In this document: positions 1 through 12,600 of the stretch, in pieces
How positions within the stretch are numbered: position 1 is the first letter of the stretch
Layout: each line of letters starts with the position of its first letter
Assembly (NCBI GenBank): GCA_018697195.1
Contig: CM031857.1
Span: forward strand, 69,267,812-69,331,811
DNA: 64,000 nt
Origin: Certhia americana
Lineage: Eukaryota > Chordata > Aves > Passeriformes > Certhiidae
Direction: 5' to 3'
The notes under the pieces: generated by a model
What the model was told of the DNA's origin: nothing
The model's database searches: none
Seen by the model: the letters and a program-made list of their open reading frames with translations, nothing else
Made by a program: the position numbers and the translations under genes

Positions 1-2338
1 TCTCAGTAATCAGAACTTAATAAAAATATTTGTCTTGAGTAATTTTGTGGATAATGTTTCCAGTTTGTCTATTAATATCTTTCTGTGTTGGAAGTGGACA
101 GTATTCTCTCTCCTAATTACTACTCCATATGTCTTCATATTTTGCTTTTCCTTTACTTTCATTTGATTAAGATATCAAAGAACTTCATTAAAAGGGAAAC
201 TGCAGGGACATTTCTCTGTAAATATTTCATTGACTTTTTCCAGATTCTAGTGCAGGAATTAATTGGATGTTTTTGGGCCACACAGGAAAATATCTTTAGT
301 AGTAGAGATTTGTATGAAATTTCTTGACATTTCTGCATGTAACGTAATCTGTCAGTGCAATCTTCTCTTACCTGCTTCTTATCTGTGCAATAACAGAGCA
401 AAGGTAAGACAAGACAACCACAAGGAGAATGCAGGCAGCAAAATCATTTCCAGGAGCAAAATAAAACCCAGGAGAAATTCAATGAGTAGATCGCATAGGT
501 AACATTTTCAAGCCAGATTTTGTGATATGGATATAACCTTGGAGAAGTCTGGAAAGGGGGATCCAGAGGAACTGAAGGAATGAATGGTAAGAAACACACA
601 TAGTCTTTGGTAATGTCGTGAAAGAAATAGTCTCCAGAGTTTCCAGAGTAATCCAGTTTTCTAACTTATGACTGATGTAATTATTATTGTGATGAATCCA
701 GCACATGTATGGACTACTCTGCATGCCACAAGTTAACTTTTTATTTCTTTAAAAGCTGAAAACACACAAATACCCTCATTTCCCTTGAAAAACGTGGCTA
801 CTCCATTTTCCTATCAGTTCAAAGCAGTTTATGAGAAAAGCAGAAAAATCTGTGATTATTAATTTTGTCTTCTTAAAATAAAACTAATTACTTCGATAGA
901 GTTCACTGGAAACTGAATGAATATTCTTGAAAGAAAAGAAATCAGTACTGTAGTACAAGGAAATGAGTGAACTTTTGGTGAAAGCAGTGCCAGGCACTGA
1001 TCACCACAGCCATCAGTTGCCTAGTTTGCTTTTTGAGTATATAAAAACATGTGAATTTTGTGCATTCTATACAAAACCAGGAAAAATCTGCTTTTTTTTC
1101 CAAGAAGCACAAAAGATTAGATTAAAATCTTGTAATATAAATAACGTAGAGATCATGATCAGATTGCTCGCTTCACTTGCCAAATCAAGGTCTAAGTGTC
1201 TCTCTGAGAAATATGAAATTCCTGTTTCATTCCTATGCATCAAAAATTTTGGATGCATAGGAATCCATCTGACAAGGGAAATAATAAAACCAGCAGCATC
1301 CAATTGAACAAGGCTACTTATGGAGATTAAAACATTTTGATTTCTTTTTTTTATTTTTTTTTTTTTTTTTTGGTGATATGTCCCTTCTGTGAGAAATACA
1401 TTATGTTTCTAGATCATATCTAGGCAATAGCCTTTGATGAAGAAATGAACAACAATCAGCAAAATGAAGTCAGATTTTTGGTAGATTCTCTTATATCCAC
1501 ATACTCTTATAGAAGGTGCAAAGTAGCAATCATAGCAATTTATATAACTGATTTTTTTATAATGTTTCTAGATTCTCTTCTATCAAGTAGTAGATCATTC
1601 TTCAGCTTTCCTATTCCTTAGGCCACTGATTAAATTTCTTTCCTTCAGAAAAAATTTATATACAGGAAATCTGTAAGGACTTCATACCTTTAAGATCAGT
1701 TCCTCAGTCTGATCTGGTTCACTCACCACTGATTCTTTAAGGGAAGACAGGGGATGATGCCACAATTCCTTTTAGGCTTTGCTTCTGTAGAGATATGGTA
1801 AAAAAAATTATTTCTTGAAATTTGACCTGCACATAATTATAGGAAGATACTGTCCACTAATTTAATTTTCTCAGTTTGCAATTTAAGTACCTTAATACAG
1901 AAGAGGAAATAGGAATGATCCAATGCTCTGTTCAGGATATTTGTTTATTAGTAGCCTGAAATATGGAAATCACATTATGGGGATCTGGAGGGCTTTCACT
2001 CATTTCAACTTATAGATACTGTCCTGTAACTTCAAATTCCAAATCATCTTTAGGAACTGCCATGAAATCCTCAGAAACATTAAATAAAAGTTGCAGATGT
2101 CTGTCTACCTTATTGTTATTATCTCTGTTGAATCAGAAATCATCAGAAATCAGAAAAGATGCATGGTATCATAACGTGTGTTGTGTGAAAAGACAGAATA
2201 GTTGGGACAACATATCTGCATCACTGTATGGAAAACAGAATATGTCCAGTTTACTCACAATACAAAAGATTCTTTGCAGTCAGTGCTTAGGTGGTTTGAC
2301 AGAATGAAAACATTGTCTATGACTTTCAGATTTGATAC
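1..2338. other. Noncoding AT-rich unique DNA
   Basis: No gene, exon or known mobile element is recognisable here on either strand. Open frames reach at most 114 codons and show no familiar domain. The stretch contains a T-rich run near 1344-1371 and the 36-bp palindrome at 1229-1264, listed separately. It could be intronic or intergenic; the sequence alone does not tell. Confidence 0.6.
1229..1264. repeat. 36-bp near-perfect palindrome
   Basis: Two perfectly complementary 13-base arms (ATTCCTATGCATC and its complement) flank a 10-base centre of A5-T4-G that can itself pair almost fully, leaving one unpaired G. The flanking bases do not extend the symmetry. It could extrude as a cruciform or fold as a hairpin in RNA. 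No gene or mobile element lies next to it to explain it. Confidence 0.8.
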
Positions 2339-2391
2339 TTTTCCTTTTCCTTTTCCTTTTCCTTTTCCTTTTCCTTTTCCTTTTCCTTTCC
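2339..2391 (+). repeat. (TTTTCC)n hexanucleotide microsatellite
   Basis: About 8.5 nearly perfect units of TTTTCC are followed to about 2425 by degenerate pyrimidine sequence. This is a strand-asymmetric polypyrimidine tract. The proline/phenylalanine-rich open frame that crosses it is a by-product of the repeat. Confidence 0.9.
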
Positions 2392-3640
2392 TGTTCGTTT
2401 TCCTTGTCCTTTTCCTTTCCTTTCTCCAATCTTAACTTCCCTCTAGTTTTTGTTATTTAGTCTGATGAATTTCTAACCTCGAACTGTAGATTTCTTGAAT
2501 AATGACTCCCTTGTCACAATGGTGTTTACTTATTGTGAGTAGCTAAACAGCACTGAAATTCGATTACTCAGAAAGGTTTTGGCAATGTATATGTAGGTTA
2601 ACTCTGTGCTTGGAACATGGCTCAAATGACCACCTACTTCATAACACTGAAAGAAAAACATTTCCAAATAACTGCATATCTGACAGAGGGGTCCAACTCT
2701 TCTAAGAGGCAGTAGATATTGGGTCATCCATATTCAAGAGTTGTTTTGTTTTTTTTTTTTTATTTGTCTGAATATTGGAAAATTAAGTTTAAATAATATT
2801 ACTAATTTCTTTTCATATTAATACATTATGGAAAAATTTAAAGCCATGTTACTGTGTACTCAACTCTTATAAAACTTGCGTAGTAGAAGTTATGGAATAT
2901 AAAACAACTTTTGTAGTTCATAGGAAGCAGTCTGGAAGCTTTGTAAACACTGAAACCTAAGTTAAAACCAAAGTGATCCTGTTTAATGCTGTAGGATACT
3001 TATCAATTACATATGCAAACAGAAAATGGTTCTTACAGAACTTGCCTCTAAATGAGCTTCTGTCTCTGACTGAAAACTAAATCTTTGTAAGCTTCAGTAT
3101 TCCAGAAATCAGACAGGGAGTAAGCTGATATTTTTTTGCTTAAATCATGACTGTTTTAAACTACTCTTACCTTTTGTTGCCCCACCAGTTTCCTTTATCA
3201 ACCAGCTCTTCATATAAGGGGTCAGTTTTTCAGGGACTGATTGTGAGGTTCTATTTCCTACCTCCCTCATTGTGTTTATAGTGAATGCACTGTTTGTATA
3301 TATAGAGAGGACATCAGAAACTGCACAACTTACTTGAGTTTAGTCTATGAAGAGCTGATTGTAAACAAAAATGAGAAAAGACCAATTTGCTTTGCACAGG
3401 AATGCTGTGTGGTGGGTTGATGTGTTGTTTTTGGGGCTTTAAATGCTCTTCTTGCAGTTTATTGCTGCTTTCTTAAGTACTCAAACAAACCATAAATACT
3501 ATCTCTATGAGATGTGATGGTTCCTAAGTAGTCATATACATTTTCAGTTTCTGGTGTAATTATTTTTAATGGAAATAAGACTTACTGTAATTAGTACTTT
3601 TTGCACTCGTGCTTACTTGGCTCAGAACAGATGACAAAAA

Positions 3641-3700
3641 ATAATCTAAATGCTCCAAAATATAATACAAATCTAACAAAATAACCTAAATGCTCCAAAA
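3641..3700 (+). repeat. Imperfect 40-bp tandem duplication
   Basis: The 20-base segment at 3641-3660 recurs at 3681-3700 with a single change (ATAATCTAAATG... against ATAACCTAAATG...). The unit length is 40 bases. This is a small local duplication without any link to a gene. Confidence 0.75.
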
Positions 3701-6629
3701 GGCTGCTCTGTGCCCTGAATTGACTATAGACAGAACTGAAAAGAGGGTGTATGGGCACATTTGAGGCACATCTCTAAATGGCTATGTCTCACTTACTTCC
3801 AGACTGCTTCTGACAGGGTACAGTGCTGCTGATATAAAGTGCCGCTGTTTGGAAATGGAATTGTAAAGAACTCACTTCAGAAAATTATGATTCACTTCTT
3901 GCCTTTTCTCTAAATGTTTAATGCTTGAATTCAAAGTATTTTATTTTTATAATCAGTACATAAGCTGCTCCTTTTCAAGCTTAACCATTCTGTGATTTAG
4001 TGATCCAGAAAATTAATAATTAAGCACTTCTAATATTCAGAAAAGTAAGAGCTTTTAAAAATATTTGAGTCTTGGGGCATTTTGTGGATTCAGTTATGTT
4101 TTGTTTTTTTTATAATAATCACTGCTAAAGTATCAGAATTTTCATAATTCACTTACCATGGTTTAGCTTCCCTCTACAGCATATAGTTTCATAACATTTG
4201 GAACAAGTGCAGAGTCAAAATTTTCCTAGTTCTGAGAACTTTCTCTTAATATTGATGTCTATTTTGTAGTTTTCCTAAGTCTTCAGCTACTCAGGAGGAA
4301 ACAGAAGGAAGGATTCAGTCTTCATACAGTCTGAGTCCCTCTGGAGGCTGCCCCTTCATCAACTGAGTAGGGGGCCTTAGATGGCATTATTCTGACAAAA
4401 GGCATTTTGGGTGCTACAGAACAGTTTACAAAACCCCTGTAAAAGACATATTCCCTCTCTGTAATCTTCCTCTTTAACATGTATGAGACAAAATGCACCT
4501 TGCTTCTGTGTATGTACCTTCAACAGGTGACACATGAGATACAGCTGTCCTATAAAAGAGATTCATGTAGCCTCTGGTCTGCTTCAGAGGTTTCATACAC
4601 CATGCTGGGGGTATCTCATGAGACAAATAAAACAATTCTGGCAGCAAAAGCAGCCTGATCTTCACCTCTGTCTTTTTCAAGCACTTTCCAAGTCACAAGG
4701 CCACTAGCTGCATGTGTGCTCCACGTGCACAGCAGAACTGCCCTCTGCGTGCTCAGAAAGCAGGTAGTTCCTGGCAAGTGATGTTCCTGGGGATCATTCT
4801 GTCAGGACATGCCTTCCAGCATATTCAGCAGGCTTGGGAAAAGCAGCATTTTCTTAAGATGCATTAAAAGGATGTGAAAATTACATATACAGAGAGGTAG
4901 TTCCACATTTTTCCTCCATAATGTTTTATTTCTGTTGATCAAGTTTCTAGCAAGTTATCCTGGTTTCTGCAGTTTGCCTTTATGCATGGATGTTGCAATA
5001 AATAATACTGAAAAAGTTGGAAGATTCCAGAGACTTATTATTGTAAAGTCTCTATAACAAGCAGAATTAAATTTATCTTAATTTGGTAAAGTCAGATACA
5101 GTTCACTTAAAGATAAACAACCAACAGAGATCACAGATATCTCAACACATCTAGAACTGCCTCTTAACTTAGATTGGATCAGACTGAAGATTGTGTTTTG
5201 AGAAAAATTCGAAATATATGTGTTCCCTGTCTCCTTTTAGTCCTCAAGAGTTCACAATTTCTGCAGAGAAGTGCCTGATCCTTTCAGAAGAAAGAAATTA
5301 CAGATAAATATAATAAAATAGATTCATTTGTCTCAGATCAAGCTATGGCTCTTAACATTTCCAGTGTACAGTTTCAACAGTGACTGGTTCTATATTTCAA
5401 ACTGTTTATTAAAAGCAAAAGTCCATTTGAAAAGCTAGGAGAACACAATTCTTTTCAACAGATGTTCTCTGTTTTGAAATAAAGTATACACACAAATATA
5501 TAAATATGTGCACAAAGAAATAGCAAACACTTTTTTTTAATGTGAAAGAAAAAGTTCCTTTGTCTTTAGTTTTTAAGACAATGAACTTGAGAAGATTACA
5601 TAATTTAGCTAAAGGGTATATTATGATTACCTGGGAATAGTGATGTCTGACTTTCTCCAAAATAGGTTGTAAATCTGAAAGATCTGCACAGCTGGACAGG
5701 ATGTAAAACAAGTGATGGCAATAGAGACAACAGCAATGCAATAGAATATATTAATAGTCATGAAAACAGACATGCCAGAAATGTCTGGTGATTCCAAGAA
5801 TCTGAGAGAAATGTGAAAAACAATAAACTAAGAAAAGTTTCCTTTGCATGCTATGTAAAGGGAGCTTTACCATTCTGGTATATATTTGTGCATACATTTT
5901 AAACAGCAGCCCAAATATGTTTATTATTTGCCTTGGAAGAGAAAATGTTACTGGCAAAGATAAAGGGATTGGGTTCAGAGGTTTTTTTGTTTGGTTGGGG
6001 TTTTGAGGGATTTTGAAGCTTTTTTTTTTTTTTCATTCTAAGCACTCTGCAAAGCTGGGACAAAAGTTATTAGCATCACAGAGATTAAAGAAAGATTTAT
6101 TAGCTTATCTCAGTATCAACAAACAGATAATGAAGAACCTTCTAATTGTTCCCTTTCCTTCTGGAATTAAAAGGGAATTGTAATGTGGCATATTTCTGTA
6201 AAAAAAGTTGAAAAGATCCTGACAGATGTGATCGAGTGCTCCCTTTTAACCTTTGATTGCATAGCTATTTCTTTGAACTCATCCCTGCTACAGGTAGTGA
6301 AAGCTGAGGGCATGTTATTTTAGTTATTCTTCCTTCCCAAACAGGAAATCGTTCTTCCACAATGTGCATTTTTTATCATCTGATTTATAACCTTTGTTTG
6401 CTTTACCATTCTGTCCTTCTTTCCTCCTAGGGAAAAAATATCTCATGCATACCTTTGTCTAAGTTGCTTCCTATTCTTTATAAGAACTGTAAAGCTTATT
6501 TTGGAAAAAAAGTTCAGACTTCAATGAAATAAATGTAAGTTAAATATTCAAACGATCATATTCTTATTTCACCTTTGAAATAGATCTCTTTAATTAGAAG
6601 ACAGTTTAGCATAATGTTTCTTTTTACTC

Positions 6630-6653
6630 TTTTTTTTTTTTTTTTTTTTTTTT
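6630..6653 (+). repeat. Poly(T) tract, about 24 T
   Basis: An uninterrupted run of about 24 T. No poly(A)-tailed retrocopy is recognisable on the opposite strand, so this is treated as a plain homopolymer. Confidence 0.85.
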
Positions 6654-9600
6654 AATTGACAGGATAGTGTATGTTCTTATTTTCAGGAATTTTGGGAGCA
6701 ACAGGGGAGAACCTTTAAAAATTGTATTTGTTTACTCATTTCATGAATTGCTTTGTGTCACAAAAGAGAACACACCCCATTCTTTCATTGAAAAAACATC
6801 TCCAATTTTTACCCCATTGAAAACATCCCCCTAGCTACAACAAATCCCACTAAAGCCTTCAAAAAATGAAATGAACAGTATTATCACATCATAAAGAAAA
6901 TGAAGTGCAAAGGTATAGAAATTGAAAAGATTTTATGATAAGGGAAGCTGTAGTTTTGTGTGTATTTCCTACCCTGTCTTTTAGCATATTTTTAAAAGTT
7001 GTGTAAAACCCATTCTTTTAAACAGCAATATAATAACTATGCTCATTCTTTTTATTTGTATTGTGTCATATCTGGGGTTTTATGCAGTGACTGCAAAATG
7101 TATTTAGCTTTGTCTGAATTCAGTAGTGTGTTGGGCAAGATCTCACAATAGATACAGAAAATTTAGCTTTGTGTCTTGGCACAGACACATTTGTTTTATG
7201 AAAACTGAATCACATAACGTAAATTAAAGAAATATATCTCTAATACAAAATGTACAAATTAAGCAAATTATTTTTCTCACTGCAGTCAAACTTGCCTATT
7301 CCCAGAAGTGCACACTATCTTATGGCTGTGTATCTGTAGCCTGCACTTGATTGCTCCCAAGTTATCTGAAAAAACCCCTAACCTTAAAATAACATAATGT
7401 GCATTTTAAAACATCTGTTACTGACTATGATTTTTGGAGGAACAACTATGCTAACTAAGTCTCTGGTCAATGAGAACTTGGTGTGCTAAACAACAATATA
7501 ACAGCAGATGTACAATAAAGGCCAGAAGGCTGAAATATTTTGGCTACTGCCTCTTCCTTGGTAACAGGAAATGAACAGCTCATGGCATAATCTGTCATAA
7601 TATTTCTTTGTCATTCTTTGCCTGACTCCAGCATGAATTCAGTAAGACAGCACTTTGTTCTCTTAAAACATCCATATTCCACCATCTAAGTTTCAATGTT
7701 CCTTTTACACAAGCAATGCTTTTGTACTGACTTACCAAAGGTAAACATTTTCTTTGAGGCTTGAATGCTTTTTTTTAATTGTTTTTGCAGTGTTTCTATA
7801 CTTTAGCATTAACTTAAAAACTCTTTGAAAATTGCATTTTGCATTTAATGTTTATGAACTATATAAATATAAGATTAAAAGAAAAAAAAAAAGAATAAAA
7901 AGCTTCAGTCTGTCCCCATAATCTCTTTGAAAAGATTCATTCTTTTTTTCACAAGGAATTAATTGCATCTGTTTAAAATAAATAGTACTTATTTTCCTCA
8001 ATACTTTATTTTCTACCAATTCACCAACAATTCTACATGTTCTTATAATACATCTTTCAAATAAAATAGGTTTCCATAGAACATCCTCCTACAGTGAATG
8101 AAATGACAATTTTTACCCACACTGAGTATTTGAAGAGGGTATTACTTAACAGAAATGCAACAAAATTCATAACAAATCCAGGGAAATATGGAGGGGAAAT
8201 TTTCAAGAAGAACCTCCTGAAAGAAGTATATAATACTTTTTAATTTACCATAGCCAGTAATATTAGTACAATGCTTTTGTATATTCCCATGTGTTAAAAG
8301 GCAGGCAGCCTTTTTTGATCCACTTGCTTGTTTGCTTGTCATTGTGCTTGTTTGTTTTCTTTCAAAGCAGTAATTAAACATATTTGGTAGAGGTTTATTC
8401 TGCCATTTTCTATTTAATGGGGAAAAAATTGTTCCAGTTAGAGGTCTCTTTCTGCCTAGGAATGTTTTGGTCTCTCAAATGATGACTGTGGGTTTGTATC
8501 TCTAAGTTATGATTCATTAGTCACGATAGAATACAGCATTATGATGCAAAACTTTTTCATAAATTTCAGAGTTGGATTGTCACCACACATGTTTTTGCCT
8601 CAAATACTTTTCATTGCAATAGGGTTGGAGAAGGATTTCTGGGGTTTTTTTAGGGTCATGTTCAATCTGAAGTGCTTGGTACTCCAATCAAGGGAGTCAG
8701 TAATGGGCTGGTCATTATACTGTGGGTTTTCAATCAAGGCACAACCTTTGGCAAAATTATCTTTAAAGATTCTGTCATTCCATTTACATTCCATTGAAGA
8801 CCCTACTGTCTTGCCATAATGCAGAAAAATATGAAGAACATTTACAAATTTGTCTGGAAAGCAGATCTTTTCAGGAGTATCTAAAGATAACTGTGGTAAG
8901 TACTGTTAGTTTGGCTAGAAAGATGAAACAGTTGGCATAGCCTTACACGTACTATTGGCTCTAGACATCACAAACAGCTTTGACTTTCCTGAGGATTTTT
9001 TAAAAGCAACTTCACTGTATTGTCCAAACAGTAATTCATCCCAGAGCTAAAAAAAATGATATATCCTGGCATCATGCAACCTTCTCTTTGTAAAGGTGTA
9101 TGATGTTCACATGACTTTTTCTGTACCCCACTTTACAGAAAAGGTCTGCATTGATATTCTGATTAGGAGATATTGCCCATGATTTCTGCTGAAGAGACCT
9201 TTATAGATCCTGCCTTGCTTTGCAACAGCTTTTAAGAGCTTTAATAACACCTTTTTTAGTTACCACTAGACACTTTCAGATGGGGAAAAGTTTCATGTCA
9301 TGTTGCTCAAAGAAGAATATGTTGGCAAACTGTCAAAAACTCCAGTGTTCCTTTTTGATCAGTCTAAAGGACTTGACCATATTCATTGTAGAGTGGTGTA
9401 TAGTATGGTGGTGCGTAAAGTTTTGGGCTTTTTTTTTTTAATGTTTTATAGAACTTTCTGAAATCTTCCCTGCTAAAAAAAGCTTTTCTGCTTCTCATTA
9501 CTTTTGTGACTTATAACTAGTGTTTCCTGTTTAGCAGCATAAAAAGCAGATACTTTGTTTGCCAGTTTTCTGGGTTTTTTTATCCTCATTCTACTTGGAA

Positions 9601-12600
9601 TAGACATACAGTTTAGCAACAGTCATAAATGGAGCTATCATCATCCAGTTCGGATGTTTTACAAAGACACTGCATTACCATATTTGTTTCTCAGAATCTT
9701 CTTGCTGCTTCCATGTTTTTTATTTGATTTGGGAATTGAGTTGCAGCAGCAATACTCTTAGTTTATAATTTTTACAATATGCCATTTTGAATGATGCCAG
9801 TCAAAGCTTTTATTGAATTCAGAAATATTCTCTATTTTGACAGGAAATCACACCCAGTATCTCATTAGTCTATGACAAATAATCACCATCAAATATGACT
9901 GAGGCAATTCTGATGTTATAAGCAACAGCTGAGTTGCAACAAAATAACAATCACAAGGCCAAGGTCTGAATTTTGTTAGTACCCATGCCATTCTGTATTA
10001 TTTTAGCAATCTGGGACTGTGTTTATTGCTTCACATGCTAAAATCACTGAAGGAATTGAGAGCTGTGGTGAGCTTGAATATTAGGAAGAGACAGGGTTGT
10101 GCCTTATAACCCCAATGAGGAAACATTGCAGAAAAGGTTATTTAATGTCTAAGTAAAAATTTTAGGAAGTCTTTAAAGATATTTTGTGGATGCTTAGTTT
10201 TTTAATTGAATATGTCTGTTTGCTAGAATACTTCTATCAGTTTATTCAACTGGATCATTGACTTTTTAATAATTTTAAGATGCTTTGCTGACTACATATC
10301 GCTCTCAAGAATAATTTCAAAATAGATTTTTTTAAAAAGCCACATACTTATTTAGAAATATTTCAAAGAAATTACTTTGTATATAAAAAAAATAAAAGTA
10401 CTTGCAAACTTTTTATCAATTAAAAATCAGGAATTTTTGATTTTAAAAAAAAGTATAAATTGAGAAAGAATCAGCATATTTTCTTTTGTATACACATGGG
10501 AATGCCAGCACAATATACATTGAAGAATGAGACATTTACAGACAACTTTTTTTCCTCTGTCTCTCATAGAGAACCTACTAAGGACATGTCCATGGTGAAC
10601 ACTCCCAAATTCTAGTGGGAATGAGGAGAATCAAGAATGTGTTTAAAGGAAATATCACAAGCAGTATTTACAAATTGTGTAAACTATAATTTTTAAACTA
10701 TAATTTTTTAAACGATAATTGTAGTGTAAACTACAATTTACAATTGTGTGTAACTATAACTGCAGGCTTGTTGCTTGTTTAAAATTTCTTTATGTAACTT
10801 TAAATAAAAATCACAATTGGAAGCTAAAGTTCTTAAAATATTGTGTAAATCATCTTTTTAAAACCTAATTCACAATTTCATGGGGAATACATAAGGTTGA
10901 TTAAAAATCTAATGACAACGTCATGGTAAAAAAAAAAATTACCTAGAATTCTAAAAGCTCATATATATACACAAAGTTACTTGATATATTTGTTCCAATG
11001 TAATGTGCCTGAAATTTTTACTGTCACATACACAGTATAGCATATTAAAATTTATCGAAAAGCAGTTCATCCTAGAGGAGAAAAATTATTAATTATTAAA
11101 ATCAAATCATCTACCTTACTCAGCTGGAGGTGAGAAGGCCTTGTGTCTATTTTCACTTCCCTGATGGTTACTTTGTATTGTTCTTCACTGTACATACTCA
11201 TTTAATTTATTTTTATTGATATTAACTATGATTTCTGTAAGCAAGAACTATGTGCTCTAAACAATTTGCATTCACTAGGACAACAGCAACAAAAGTTGTT
11301 AGACCTGTAATAATTTACCAGCATTTCCAGAATGGGAAGTTTTAGTGAGTTATAGTGAGCTGATAACCTGCTAAGTTTATGGCATCTCATCTGTCCTGAC
11401 TTTTCCTAAAGAAATTAGAACTGAGAACAAGAGAGAGAAGTTAAAACCAAAACATTTAAACCAAAGAACTCATTTAATATGTTGTCTCTCTTCTTTTCAA
11501 AACATTGCCACAATTTCCATATGCTGATTTATAAGTTTTAGGGCATGTACTCCAGGCAAGCTTCAATATTATCACATCTTCAAGAAATTCTGAACTACAG
11601 TCAGTTGCTTAATTTAATCAAACCCCAGAAAAAAAAATAATATTAGAACCATATGAGTTTTTGATAGATTTAGAAGCAGGTTCAAAGAAGGCAAACACAT
11701 CTGAATTTTTTTCTTTAAACACCTTAACTATATACAATTGAAAGCTTAAAAGTCCATTCTGAGTGATTTCCCTCCAAGTAATAGTTTCACTCAGAATGTT
11801 TCAATGGATGCATATCTATAACTGAGAAATTAGATGTGTCACAGTCAGATGTGAGACCTGGAAGGCAAAGATAGAGGGGAGAGAGAGGCAGCCACATATG
11901 GAAGATGTTAGAACAGTCTGCAAAACCCAGTTGCAAATCTTACATTTCTTTTCTTTTTTAAGTTCTTCTAAATAAAACACTGGGCACCAAATCACTTTGC
12001 AGAATCTGTGGGTTGAATGTGTGAGATTCAAAACCCAGCTCTGAATCAGTTTTGTCCCTCAGAGTCATCATTAATGTTGAAGGATAATACAACTATGACA
12101 GTGTAAGAGATGTGTATTTATATGCACTGCTCATGAAAATCCCAAACAACACTAATGGTGTTTTATTTGAGAGCCTTTGATGTTTATGAGAGATAGGCTT
12201 ATGCCAAGTCTGGCACATCAAATTTTTGAATTGTATAAAGGCAGCAGCCACAGCAGCTTTGTTCTGCATGAAGGCTTACATGTTGAGAGGAAGATTGTGC
12301 TTACAGTTGTGAACAGTGTAAAAACATTTTCAGAGGCTGCAGTGCTGTTTCATGTCAGCTATTTTTTAAACAGGGCTATGAACCAGCTGACAGTTTTCAA
12401 ACTAGTGGGAAATAAAGCAATGGTTTTCCCTCCCTGTTTTATACCAGATATTTTAGTTAGCTATGTCCCAGCCTCCAAAGTATTTGAAACTGTTATATTT
12501 TACTATCTACTTAGAAATAACAATTCCTAGCCTTTGCCTCATTTTGGTTTCATGTAGAAAAAAAAAACCCTTATTTTCAAAATGGATTTACTTAAGCGTA

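Noticed and set aside
3408..3425. TGTGGTGGGTTGATG as a possible LTR start of another bird ERV family
   Set aside because: Only about a dozen bases resemble the start I recall; the downstream sequence does not continue the match.
12177..12530. 117-codon plus-strand open frame
   Set aside because: No recognisable domain, no splice or gene context and AT-rich codon use like the surrounding DNA; a frame of this length is expected by chance in 64 kb.
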